From contig JAJGBQ010000006.1 of NCBI GenBank assembly GCA_022457065.1, positions 2,108,001-2,172,000 on the forward strand: 64,000 nt of DNA, in the 5' to 3' direction. The DNA comes from Curvularia sp. ZM96 (Eukaryota; Ascomycota; Dothideomycetes; Pleosporales; Pleosporaceae). Both the position numbers and the translations under genes were made by a program. The notes under the pieces were generated by a model that was given only the letters and a program-made list of their open reading frames with translations, was not told where the DNA came from and ran no database searches. Shown here piece by piece: positions 20,398 through 32,126 of this stretch (position 1 is the first letter of the stretch; each line of letters opens with the position of its first letter).

Positions 20398-23300
20398 ATG
20401 GCGGCAGCAACAGTCGACGTTGGCTACCTGGCCGCGTCGTATTCTGTCCCAGAAACGACGCTGCAATCACTCCTATCCGAACCCACCGTAGAGCTAGTCC
20501 AGACACTGCTCACCCAGATTGAAGCAAAGGCGCGCGCCTACGATGACCTCCAGTCAGAGAAGATTCGCATTGATGTCGAGCTCGAGGCGGCTGTCCAAGC
20601 CGGCGAGCAACGCGCGCGGAGCTTGAAGGCCACCGCAGAAAAGGCACAGAAAGAAGCTGAAGAGCTGAAGCAGAAGCTCGTTGAACAAGGTACAATGTGC
20701 TACAGCCATCTCTTTGTTACCTTCACTGACATGTTTGTACAGAAAATGCTCGACAAGAGGCAGAGACAGCACTGCATAACCTGCAGGCCACAGCTAGCAG
20801 TTCTACGAGCGAGACGCAGGCGCTAGAATCGCGCATCAAGACACTCGAGGCGCACAACCGCGACGCCATGGCCATGCACGAGGCGAAGACAGTTGCACAC
20901 GACCGCCTCGCAAAGGAGCTGTCCGAACTGCACGAGAAGTGGTTGGAGCTCCGCAAGCAGGCGTCCGCCTTGGAGCAGAAGAACCAGTCACTCGAGAGCG
21001 ATGCTACCAACGTCAAGTTCCGCGAGGCCAACCTGCAGCAGGAGATTGAACAACTGCGGAGCAACAACGACTGGTACACCACCGAACTGAAGACGCGCTC
21101 CGACGACCACAGCAAATATCGAAAGGAAAAGAACGCCCAGATCGCCCAGTTGCAGCGTGAAATTGCAGATGCTTCCGAGACCATCGACACCCTGCGTCGC
21201 TCCGAGACACTACTACGACAGCACATTGACGAACTCAAGAACAAGGCTGAGGAGGACCGCCTGCGTATTGAGGAACTGGAGAATGCCGCGTCAACAGCTG
21301 AGGCCAATTTCCGCATCGAACTCGATAGCGCCCGGCGGTTAGCGGAGTTGCACCAGCAGAACAGTGAGATCACCAAAAAGCGCCTAGAGCAACTACAGGC
21401 AGATAGCGAACGTGTACAAGAAGATGCTGCCACCGAGATTGGTCAACTGCAAGCCGACGTGGAGCTGGAGCGTACTAGGGCTGCGGAAGCCGAAGCCCGC
21501 ACCGCTGAGCTAGAGACGCTTGTGGAGACTCTCAAGAGTGACAACTCTGAGCTCCGAAGTTCGGTTCGCGTCCCTGGAACGCCACGCCACGGCATGAGCA
21601 TGAACATGAGCATGAACGGGGGCTTTAGCACGCCGGGCAGGGCTGCATCGCCCGCTGTTTTCTCGCCTGGTGGCTCGCAGCTCAAGGCTGATGCATCCAA
21701 GACTCAGTTGCTGATTGAAAACAACGACCTCAAGAAGGAACTTCGCAAGGTGCGGGAGAAGCACGAGGAGCAAAGCAGCATCCTTAACGACATGCTCCAA
21801 GAGCTTGAACGCCGCCAGCCGGAGTTTGATGAGCTTCGTCGCCAGAACGATGCACTTGTCGAGCAGAACAACGACATTTCCGCCCTTCTCGAAGAAGCCA
21901 TTGCGGAGCGCGAGGCGGCCCAACGAGACTCGCGCAAGGCAATGGGTGACCTGGAAGGTGTCCAAAACGAATGCGCGCTGCTTCAGCGCCAGGTCCAAGA
22001 CACCACGATCCAATTGCGGTCCCTTTTGTGGAGGCGGGAAGCAGAAGAGAACGGCATTGCCAGTCTCCCAGAGGAGCAGCAACGCTTTATCCTCGAAACC
22101 ATGAACAAGAACGAACTGCCTGATGACCTCTTGCCAGACGATTCGCCAACACACAACATGATCACCAAACACCTTGTACTCTACAAGAACGTAGTAGAGA
22201 TTCAACAACAGAATGCCGAACTTCTGCGCACCATCCGACAAGTAGGCGATGAACAGGAGAAGCAAGAGGCTCGTATGGCTTCTGAACAGTACCAAAAGGA
22301 CATCGAGGAGCTTAACCGACTGCGCTCTGTGGTTGCCGAAAAGGAGGAAGAAATCAAGTCCCTCCACGTCCGCTCCCAGACTCTCAAGACAGAGCGTGAC
22401 ATGTACAGTCGTATCGTGGGCGGCCGTGGTCAGCTACCTTCGCACTCACAATCAACCTCCATTTTTGCCCAGTCGGTACCAGCGGGTGGAGCTCCATTAC
22501 TGCTCGAGAACGGCTCTCAGTCTCGCGAAATTCCGGAGTACAGCAAGCTCATCAAGGATCTTCAGTCTCACATCGATTTGCTCAAGGAGGAGAGCGCTGC
22601 AGACCGCGCTACGCTCAAGTCACAAGTCGACACGCTGACAAAAGATAACTCTCAGCTTCAGAGTGACAAGCTCCGGTTTGAGTCGCAGGTGCGACGAGAG
22701 CAAGACAGGTATGCTCGCTTGGAAGGTAGCATCAAGCTCCTCCAATCCGAGAAGGACTCCCTGCAGGAGCGCTACAACAAGATTCAGGCTACCATGGCCC
22801 AGCAGGATGATAGGCTGGTCCAGGCTACTCAGAATGCTGCCGAGGCCGAAGCTCGACTCCAAAGCCTACAGGGTGAAATGGTTCAACTCAAAGCCGCCCA
22901 GCAGATGTCTGCGACAATCGAAGCACGCCTCAAGGAGAGGAACCAAGAGTTGATTACAGAACGCGATCGTCTGAGCAACATGGTTTCCTCCATCCAGAGC
23001 CTTCGCAATGAAGCTGAATTGGCTACTGCGGAAAGCCGACGGGAACTGCAAAACACTGTTGACAAGCTTCGGGCTGACCTGCAGAGCACCGAACGTAAAC
23101 TGGAAGACGAGATTGCTGAACACAAGAAGGTCGTCCAGATGCGGGAATATGAGCGTACTGAATCGCAGCGAAGGATTGATGATCTTATTGCCGCACGCAA
23201 CAGTGCTGAAGTCAAGTCTGCAACCGCGGACTCGACCCGCCAACAACTTGAGCAACGTGTCAAGGATCTGCAAAACCAACTTCAGCTGGCCGAAGAGCGT

Positions 23301-26300
23301 GTACAGGCTCTCCAGCCCCGCTCGGGTTCGCAGGCTGACGGTTCGAACGAGGAAGAGGACCCGGCCAACCGCGAAGAGGAGCTTACTGTGGAGGTTGCAG
23401 AACTCAAACGCAAGATTGAACGCAAGGAGGAGGAACTGGAGGCTGTCAATGCTCAGATTGCCGGCTTCCAGGAAATTGCACAGGATGCCGAGAACCGATT
23501 GCAAACTTTTGCGGAGGCCCATGAACGACTCCAAGAACAGATCAACCTGGCACAAGAAGAAAAGGACGCCACCATTAGGGACTTGCAGCAGCGTGTGGAG
23601 GACATCTCTTCTGAGCTTGCCACTAGCAGCACTGAACTCACTCAACTCCGCGGACAGCATGAGCAGGATACTTTGGTGCTGCGACAAGAGAAGGAAGCTC
23701 TCGAGTCTGAGATCATCCGGCTTAAGAACGATGTGGCTGATTACAAGGCTGAAGCCGAAAACCAGATGCAGTATGTCAAGACACAAGCCGATATTGCCGA
23801 GCGCGCCCAAAAGGATTACGAGCACGAGTTCCAGAAGCACGCCGAGAGCATGGAGAAACTCCGGGAGTTGCGGGAGCAGCACAACCAACTTCAGACTGAG
23901 ATCACAGAGTTCAAGACTCAAGCTGAAGCTGCACGCACGACATTGGAGCAGAGCCAAGAGCACTGGAAGTCGACAGAAAGCAGATACGAAGAGCAACTCG
24001 CAGAAGCCAAACGCCGACACGACGACTTGAAGCAATACAACCAAACACTGCTCAAGCAGTTCGACGAGTACAAGGAGCAAATCAACAGCTTGAAGAACGA
24101 CCGTGGTGCAGTAACAGCTGCTGGTGATGCGGGTACTACAGAGCCGGGCTCGAGCAACCTTCAGGACATTGAAACCTATCTCCGCCGCGAGAAGGAGATC
24201 CTTGAAGTACAGCTCAATCTCAAGGTTCAGGAATCAAAGCGATTGGAGCAACAACTCACCCACGCTCAGACTCAGCTCGACCAGACTCGGGAGAAGTTGC
24301 TGGAAGAACAGGCCAAGGCTTCCGGTTCACAGAGCAACTCCAGTCTTGCCAACCTTAACAAGAACCTGGAAGAGCTTAACGTGTACCGTGAAAGCAACGC
24401 GACACTTCGAAGCGAGAACATTCGCCTCCAGAACTCGTTTGCTGAGAAGGCTAAGGCGCTGGAGACCCTTCAGAGTGAGCTCGAACCGTTGCAAGTTCGT
24501 GTTTCCGAACTCGAAGGCGAGCTCGAACTTAAGGCTGGTCATCTCAAGGCTGTTGAAGAAGACCGTGACCGCTGGCAGAAACGCCACCAGGATGTCCTTC
24601 AACGCTATGATCGCATCGACCCTAAAGAGCTGGAGGATCTCAAGAAACAAATTGATGACCACAAAGCTGAGCGTGATCAGGCATTGCAACAAGCCTCTGG
24701 TCTCAACGAGCAAATTACAGATCTCACTGCTAAATTGGAAAAGGCAGTTAGCGAGAAGGAGGCTGAAGTCAAATTCGCAAGGGACAGGTTCCAGAAGATC
24801 CACAATGAGCGTATGGGTAAGAAGAATGAAGAGATGAAGGCAATCACTGCAGAGCGAGATGAAGCTCAGAAGACGGTTGAGAACTTGAAGCAAGAGCTTG
24901 AAGGTCTCAAGCAACAACTCGGAAATGCAGAGACAGCACGTACGGATGCTGGGCAATCTCGAGAGCATGTTACAAGGCTAGAGAAGGAATTGGAACAAGC
25001 ACGAGCGCAGCTCGCAGCCACGCAGGAAGAGCTCCAGGCAGTAAAGGCTGCTCGCGATGAAGCCATAGCTCAAGCAAAGGCATCCTCACAGCTAGCCGGG
25101 GGTGCAAATGCTGAAGAAGGCCAAGTCACCGATGGAGATTCTGCAGCTCTGGGACAAGAGCTCTCAACACTGCAGAAGCAGCTTGAAGAAGCTCAACGGA
25201 AAGCTGCTGAGGCTGAGAGCAACCGATCGGCCGCAGATGAACAGCTGTCTCACCTTCAGACCCAACTGTCGGCACAGATTGACAGCATTGAGACTCTACA
25301 AAAAGAAGCTGTAGGTTATTCTGATTTTCTTACGAAGGACGAGACACTAACATCTATACAGACCGAGAAGAGTACAACTATTGATGAGCTTCGACAACAA
25401 CTATCCCAAGCCCAATCTCAACCGCAAGACTCTCAGGCTGCATCCGATGTGGCGCCAACTGAGCGTGTCGATGACTCCGCTACACGCGCTGAGATTGAAA
25501 AACTCAAGGAAGAGGTTGCTGCAAAGTCGCAGGAGATTGATGACCTGAAGGCTCAACTTGCTAGCGCGAGAGCTGGTACCGAAGCTTCGCAAAACAGCGA
25601 CGAAGTTGCTGCCATCAAAGCTTCTCTTGACCAACGTGAAGCCCAGCTTAAGGAACTCGAAGCATCACTCAATGGCCGCGAAGGAATCATCGCTAAGAAG
25701 GAGGGTAACCTGGAGAATTTGAGGAAGAAGGCCAATGAGCGTGTCTCAGCAATCAGGGCAGAAACCGACGCAGAACTTGCCAGATTGAAGGGTGAACACG
25801 AAGCCGAACTCGAGCGTCTCCAGCAAGAGAGACAGATGGCGACGCCCAAGGAGACTTCCGAAGCGCCGACTGAACCGTTACCTGAAGGCATGGTCCATAC
25901 AGAGGACCTGCCAAGACCCAGAGTGACAGACAGCCAACTTGCTCAGTGGTTCAGAACCAACTCCGGGGCGCTAAGAGTTGTCAAGTCTCAAATCCAGAAC
26001 AACCTTAAGAAGGCGACCACTGCCCGAGACGAGACAATCGCTAAGTTGCGTCAAGAAATCGAACAAATCAACACGCAAAAAGCCATCGACGGCATCACCG
26101 GTGTAAAGCAGGAGCCAGAGCAGGCGAACCAAGCAGCCTCTAGCGAAGACGTGAATGCAATCAACGCTGCTTGGGAAGAAAAGCTGAAGGTGAAGCTGCA
26201 GGAGAAGGAGGCCCAAATCAGCAAGACGTTCGAGATGAAGTCAAGAGTCAAAGACTCGCAACTTGCGCTCGTCCGAGCCAGGTTCAACTATGTCGAGACA

Positions 26301-27131
26301 GCTGCAAAGGAGACGCCGACTGAGGAGGTTGCAAAGGTTTATGCGATCGCAATAACTCAGAAGCCCAAGCCTGACAACAAGGCCCAGCCGGCTACTCCTG
26401 CAAAGCCGGACCCGGCACAACCTCAGGCTCAGAACCAAGTACCAAATGCGTCAACGCCAGCGCAGCAACAACAGGCGGCATCTTCAACCGCAAGCATCCC
26501 TCAAGTCGACGGTACCAACAACGTTCCTGGAGCCCAGACACCCCAACAACAAAACCCGTTCCAGCAATCGACCGGCCAGGGTAACAATTTCAATCCCTTT
26601 ATGCAAGGTGCAAACCAGATGGGTAGGGGTCTACCTCAGCCAGGCTTCGTAGCGCAAAACCAAGGTCAGCAGCAGCAGCAGCAAGGCCGTGGTCGCGGTG
26701 ACGGCGTAGGAACGGGTCCATCAGCCATTCGAGGGGCGCTCCAATCTAACATTCCTCGGGGAGGTGCTACGGGTATCCCACTTCCGGGTGGCCGTGGTCG
26801 TGGCCAACAGAACAACCAACAACAGGGCCAAGCCCAGAACCAAGCTCAGAATCAAACCCAGAATCAGGGTGCAGGTGCTTCACAGATTGGTCGTGGTGGT
26901 GGTCGAGGCGGCGGTGGTCGCGGCCGCGGCGCTGCTGGCCAGCAAAACCAAAACCAGGCCTCGCCAGGTCGAGGACTTAACCCCGGTGCTCCTGGATTCC
27001 AGCCTACGGGTCAGAATGCCCAGGCTGGTCGTGGCCAGAAGCGCAACGCCGAGGACGACAACGAGGGCGCTACAAGGGGTGGCAAGAGGGCGAGAGGTGG
27101 TGGACGCGGTGGTGCAGCACCAGCCGAGTAG
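20398..27131 (+). CDS. MLP1: Nuclear basket protein of the Mlp/TPR family
   Basis: Three exons, 20398-20689, 20743-25310 and 25362-27131, give 2,209 residues, within the Mlp/TPR size range. About residues 40-1900 are almost continuous coiled coil with heptads rich in E, Q, K and L. The N-terminus (LAASYSVPETTLQSLL) and the conserved block near LLWRREAEENG and LVLYKNVVEIQQQNAELL match the TPR/MLP1 family core. The C-terminal 200 residues are Pro/Gln-rich and then RG/RGG-rich, ending in a basic GGKRARGG stretch. In yeast these proteins line the nuclear basket and act in mRNA quality control and export. The second intron (25311-25361) has canonical ends but is 51 bases and stop-free, so reading through it would just add 17 residues. 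The first intron is 53 bp. Confidence 0.93.
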
Positions 27132-27521
27132 TCGGTACCGCATGAGTTGAGGAATTTTAATGGGGTGAACGTACTCTTTCTCAATCACTTGTCTTTTATC
27201 CTTTTCTTTTGTTTCGCACATCTTAATCAGTCGTTTCTCTGAACGTTTAAGTACGTATCAGGTTCGCACTCAGTCACACAAAATGTACACGTATATGGAT
27301 TCTTTCTCCAGACGAGGAATGGAAGGGAAACGGTCTTTTCCAGATGGAAGCACAGTATGGAGTATGAAATCAGGGGACCAACGTGGTATATGTATTTTAC
27401 ATTGTACGCATTTTCACGGGCGTTAGATAGGCAAAAATTCGTTTTATGCGTATACTAGATCTCTCATTCTCTCTCATGTACAGCAAGAAGTGAAGGAAAA
27501 AGCAAGCAAGCAAGCAAGTAA
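27132..27521. other. Convergent 3' flanks
   Basis: A 390-base spacer between the ends of the Mlp gene and the following minus-strand gene. It contains a short (CAAG) repeat, AAGCAAGCAAGCAAGCAAG, at about 27500-27520. Nothing else recognisable. Confidence 0.5.
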
Positions 27522-29560
27522 TCAGTACACTACCTGCCGCTTCCTCAACCTCCCCACCGTATCATCTGTGCCAAACCCGGCTCTACGCAAACCTTTGCTT
27601 TCTCCAACATCACTCCCCTCCAAAACCCCAAACTTCAACCTCGCCTTGAGTATCTCCTCGCCCATCGGCGTCGCACCCAGCGAATGGCCCCACGTAAGCC
27701 GATCCAAGTACTTATTCCTCGTGACGGCCATGATGGCTGAGAAACTATTATCATGGCTTACGCCATTGAGCCACAGCGCGCGGAGACCCAGCAAGACAGC
27801 AGTAAAAGAACACGCAATGGCGAAACCGTACGCAAGCCACAAATTCTGCGGCAGGTACTCGTATTTATTGTGCACGTCCCAGTAAGTCACGTTTGCCATT
27901 GTGGTGTTATTTTCATCTGGCAGCCAGAGGGCCTCGATGCTGAAGAGACTCATGGTTTGGTTGCGGGAGAGCTCTTCGATTGTCTCTGCGAGGCTCTTTG
28001 TGGAAATGGTTGCCATCCATGCTTCCTGCGGCACAATGTTGCGGAGGGAGGGGAAGGTTTGCTGCAGGAGCTCGACTAGAGCTGTATCGGCGACCATGGT
28101 TTTGCCGGTGAAGAGGCCGCCGCCCTTACTGCCGCCGGTGTAGGTGCCGAAGAAACCGTTTAAGATGAAGGAGAGCGCTTTCAATATGGCCTTGGTGACT
28201 CTGGTGTTTAGGGGTTCTTTCCATTCGTGGCGGACGTTGGAGATGGGTTGGGTGTCGAGGGCGCCCAGGGCACCGAAGAGAGCTTTGAAGTGCGTGTTGT
28301 AGGTGGTGCAGGTTATGCTTTCGTTGCCCATGCGAATGAAGAGCGTGGGTTCGTTGCTTTGGGCGATGCAATCGCGAAAAGATTCGCCTGCGATGCACTT
28401 GGTGACATAGGTCGTTATGTTGTCGGTGCCGGTAGTACTGATTCCCGTTTTGTTGCCGACAAAGGAAAGATACCTGATGTCAGCTTCGAGCGAGTTGTGG
28501 TCAGCAGCCTTCATAAGCTGCTTGATGGTTTCTTTTTCAACAGCCTTCATGTTCTGTAGACGGTCGCCCGTCGCTTTCTCACACTTGAGCGAAGGGCCTT
28601 CGAACTCGTACTCGTAGCTTGCGTTGATGGGTAAAATGCGCCTCATGGGCAGTATCTGCATGCTCATAGCGGTTGCTAGAGTCGTCCGGTGCAGCAAAGG
28701 CGAGGTGCCCTCATTAAAACCTTCAGTTTCATACAATGTGGCATCGTTCAGATTGAGTGCTGGAACCTGTGTTAGTGAAGCAGTATTTCGTACATCTCCA
28801 ATCACGGTAAGAGTAGAAGGCGTGACGAGAGCGGCGAGGGGAAGACACCTATCCCAAATACATTAGCATTGTTGTTTCTTCCTTTACATTCCTGATGTGG
28901 ACGTAGGCGTGGAACTGACCAAGCAATCAGCGCCAACAGCGCTGGGATCTTCGCTTTAGTCCAAAATGCAGGGCTCAAAAAGGCCAGAAAATCATGAGTA
29001 GCCGCAAATACAGCATCGATTGTCGACACAGAGTTGGCCTTGTGCCGCAGATTGATCCACATGTGCTGCTTGTAGGCAACCACAATCGCGCCGGCCAGCA
29101 GCGTCTTTGCCACAAACGCAAACGCAGTCCCGTATCGGATGATCCAAACTTGCGAAATGTACTCTGACGCTCCGTCTTCCTTTGGTCCTCTTACGTGGGT
29201 CCCATTGAAGCGCGAGTAGAAGAGGTGGTGGCCGATTGCAACCAGCAATCCAGAGATGAAGAGACTGACCATCGCGATCGGTGTGTAGAGAGATATCCGC
29301 CATTGTACAGGCTGCACACCGTTCAAATTTCCCTTGCCCTCATGTTTGCCAGTAAGAGGAACGGCATGCCCATAAAAAGTTGCTTTCGTCGCTCGAGGAT
29401 CTGGCTCGTCTTCGTCGCTGACGCTTTGCCGCGCAGTTTTGTGTTCATGGTCTGGATGGCTTTGGAATCGTGTCGCGAGAGGGATATCGTCGAGAGACAT
29501 TCTGCCATCGGAATTCCTCCTGGATACTGCAGTGTACGAGGCTCCGCCTTGCGAAGCCAT
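27522..29560 (-). CDS. Conserved fungal multi-pass membrane protein of unknown function
   Basis: Two exons, 29560-28920 and 28848-27522, give 655 residues; the intron is 71 bp (GTCAGT donor, GCTAAT branch, ATAG acceptor). A polar cytosolic N-terminus of about 90 residues is followed by three or four hydrophobic segments (QWRISLYTPIAMVSLFISG, a second around TAFAFVAKTLLAGAIVVAY, a third at PALLALIAWCLPLAALV). A long extracytosolic loop of about 350 residues carries several N-glycosylation sequons (NASY, NKTG, NESI, NNTT) and cysteines. One last membrane helix (LWLAYGFAIACSFTAVLLGL) precedes a basic cytosolic tail. Relatives in public annotation are often called formylmethionine deformylase-like; nothing here resembles a deformylase, so that name should not be used. 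Role unknown. Confidence 0.8.
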
Positions 29561-29945
29561 GGCTAGCAGTCGGGCGAGAACTGCACAACGAAAGACGCGA
29601 AGGGCGGGGCGAAGTAGGAGCCGGACCCGCCATTATATACTGATGCATGCAGAACACAAATAGACGATCGCCGGGTGCAAGGTTGTTGTTGCGCGGCTAC
29701 GCTACAAGTTTCGAGTACAGGAGATACCCAATTAGATAGCTTCGAGAGGGGCGAGGCGGCCTACGAAGTCGGGGGCCTAATGACGTGGTGGGGGCGAAAA
29801 TACATGTCGGCAATATAGGCGCATTCTTTACGAGTGACCACAATGTCACTTCGAGGACGACGGAAGAAGAAATGATTGATGTTGATGGCGGTTCCGCAAT
29901 GTGTGCAGATACTGTAACTGGAAAAGGTGCTTGTCCAAGGCAGGG
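29561..29945. other. Intergenic region upstream of the membrane protein
   Basis: 385 bases, promoter of the minus-strand membrane protein gene and 3' flank of the JmjC gene. No gene is supported. Confidence 0.5.
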
Positions 29946-31448
29946 TCAATTGAACCAAAAGCTCACGCTAAAGCTCGGTGTCAGACTACGGACATAGTGC
30001 CACCAGCCCACTGGGAGATACAAACACTCGCCTGGACCTAAAATAGCCTCAACATATGGCGCATTCTCAAAGTCAGGGAATCTGTCTTGAAATTCGCTCT
30101 TCGCCAATTCATCTTGGGTGTTTGGATCCATCTCAAAGCTACTCATATCCTTGTCCTGAACGCAGGAAATCGTTGGAAACAGAGCCATGGCTTCGTCAAG
30201 ATCGACTTGGCTGGTGTTGCTCATGTCAACACCAGATTCATCTACGCTCCTTGGGTACAGCCGTCGTGTTTCCTCTGGTGCATAGAGGCGTACGTACTTG
30301 TACCCTACTACCTGGGCTAGGATGTTGTGGTACGGATCCGTGTGTAGTGGGGAGACGGTACCAGCCGGGCCGAACCAAGCGTTGAGCAGTGGTTCTTCCA
30401 GCTTTCCGACTGGTTTAATATGCGTAAGATGAGGAGATGGAATAGGCTCGCAGTAGCAGTAATCAGGGATGCTGATATCCAGGCGTAATGACGGGATTTG
30501 CACGAAAAGATCATGCTGGGCAAGATAGCCTACCGACTTTGGGCTCTTGTCTTGGTCCAGCTGTGGATTGTCGTGCGATTTCCTCTTACTCGCATTGACT
30601 GCCCCGTCTTCGTTTTCGTGGCCTGATGTGTCTTTGCGCCCGTCTAACATATATGTTTCCATGAATTCATGGAAAGTAATGATGCGCTGGCCCCATCCCT
30701 CATCGGTATAACTCTTCCCTACCTCGACTGGTATCAGCCTTCTTCCACCGAGCGTCTGTCTCAGTAAATAATTCGGATTGTTCCACGGTCGTTCAGTAAG
30801 TGCGGGCCAATGCTGTATTGCATCCTCAATGATACACGGTGTGTGCGTTTCTATGGAGCCGACCTTCTTCTGGAAAGCTGCCAGACTGAGCTCTTTCATT
30901 CGTTGCACCGGACATCGGAGGACAGGTGAAGGCTCAAGAAGCTGTACAGGGAAGGTTTCTGGAGCCTGTATGGTTGAACAAGATAAGGAGACCTTGAGTC
31001 GTTTTGATGGCCTCTCCAGGCTTGCAGCTTCCGCCTGTGGCGTAGCGCTCAAAACAGTTTCCAATGCTGCAAACCACAACTCCATGAGCTCTTCTCTCGC
31101 AGGTGCACCGGTGAGAATCAGGGCCATATCTAGTAATCGCACGACCTCGTCGATCCAATCGCACTTTAGCGAGTCTTGGTGCTTTTCCTCTCTTCCATCG
31201 TCTGCCCACTTGAGCACCTTCCAGAGGCTTGCATCGGTATACAGTCTCCGCCAACAAGTCTTGACCTCTTTGTAAGGCACATCGTGTAGTTTCTGATATG
31301 CAAGCTTCAAGCCCAGTTCGGGATCCGCGGGGAGCAGCGCCAGCGCAGCGCGTCCGCACTCACGAATGGGGTCGGCTTTCTGGGGGCTAGTAAGTTCGTG
31401 CTGAGTTAGTTGGATGATCTCTTGGAGTGTGGGCGCATCATTGTTCAT
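29946..31448 (-). CDS. JmjC-domain oxygenase, KDM8/JMJD5-like
   Basis: A single exon of 500 residues from the ATG at 31448 (MNNDAPTL); the frame is open further upstream but with no earlier ATG. The N-terminal 150 residues are helical with no known domain. The C-terminal half is a cupin-like JmjC fold. Fe(II) ligands are His369 and Asp371 in PLHTDPYHN and His484 in PVGWWHYVRSL. The 2-oxoglutarate-binding lysine is likely Lys384 in GYKYVRLY. WFGPAGTVSPLHTDPYHN, together with the preceding DYCYCEPIP element, matches the KDM8/JMJD5 subgroup, whose members act as protein hydroxylases and have also been reported as histone demethylases or proteases. The substrate is unknown here. An insertion rich in charged residues (about 275-305) separates two parts of the fold. 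Confidence 0.88.
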   Translation of the reverse strand: MNNDAPTLQEIIQLTQHELTSPQKADPIRECGRAALALLPADPELGLKLAYQKLHDVPYKEVKTCWRRLYTDASLWKVLKWADDGREEKHQDSLKCDWIDEVVRLLDMALILTGAPAREELMELWFAALETVLSATPQAEAASLERPSKRLKVSLSCSTIQAPETFPVQLLEPSPVLRCPVQRMKELSLAAFQKKVGSIETHTPCIIEDAIQHWPALTERPWNNPNYLLRQTLGGRRLIPVEVGKSYTDEGWGQRIITFHEFMETYMLDGRKDTSGHENEDGAVNASKRKSHDNPQLDQDKSPKSVGYLAQHDLFVQIPSLRLDISIPDYCYCEPIPSPHLTHIKPVGKLEEPLLNAWFGPAGTVSPLHTDPYHNILAQVVGYKYVRLYAPEETRRLYPRSVDESGVDMSNTSQVDLDEAMALFPTISCVQDKDMSSFEMDPNTQDELAKSEFQDRFPDFENAPYVEAILGPGECLYLPVGWWHYVRSLTPSFSVSFWFN

Positions 31449-32126
31449 TTTCCGATCAACTTGCAAGCAACGATGGTGTGTCAGCGAGGGATTACGAAGA
31501 GCTGGTACCTAGCTATGGCTAGTGGCGCAAGCTAAGACCCCTACTGCTTTTTCCGCACCGTTGAAGAGCCAAGACATGACAGCCAGATACGCGAGCCATG
31601 CGCGCTTTAGAGCGTTTAGGGCGGAACCCTGCTTTCGGCAATCGTGGTGGGTTCGTGCTTTAGCGGGATCCAGCTTCCGTCAAATATAGCCCGCTGCAGG
31701 TATTGGAGCCAAGGAGCCGAGGACATATATTAACTTCATTTATGATCAGCAGTTTGCTCGCTTGATGCAAGCTAAAGTAGTGGCTACGTAAAAAGGATTA
31801 TAGTGCTATTGTACAAGAGTCTTGCGGCTCGAATTCCCACCTAGTCTCAGTTCTCTTCCGCACGAGGCAACGCCCATGAACCCATTGTAACCCATGAGAC
31901 CATTGATCCGTAAAACACCAGTACATAGCCAGGGGGATATCGTGTAGATGAAAACGAAAAGAAAAAGAAAGAGTCGATATGTCATGAAAATGCAGAGGCA
32001 ATGCAAGGGATTCGAAGGAAAAGGCCGACAAGGCCGGGGTATCAAGCATGAGGATCATTACAGAGAAGAGAAAAAGGTGTCGTCAAGTAGCCTGGCAGAA
32101 TTCAGTAAGTCGGGCACCTCACAGCG
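31449..32126. other. Intergenic region, JmjC gene to Pth11-like gene
   Basis: About 680 bases with no supported gene. It holds the promoter of the JmjC gene and the 3' flank of the next minus-strand gene. A purine-rich patch is at 31948-31975. Confidence 0.45.

Noticed and set aside
22866..24080. 404-codon minus-strand frame inside the Mlp gene
   Set aside because: Leu/Val-rich mirror of coiled-coil codons on the other strand; a known artefact of Glu/Gln/Lys-rich genes.
27500..27520. CAAG microsatellite as a regulatory element
   Set aside because: A short simple repeat between converging genes with no further structure.
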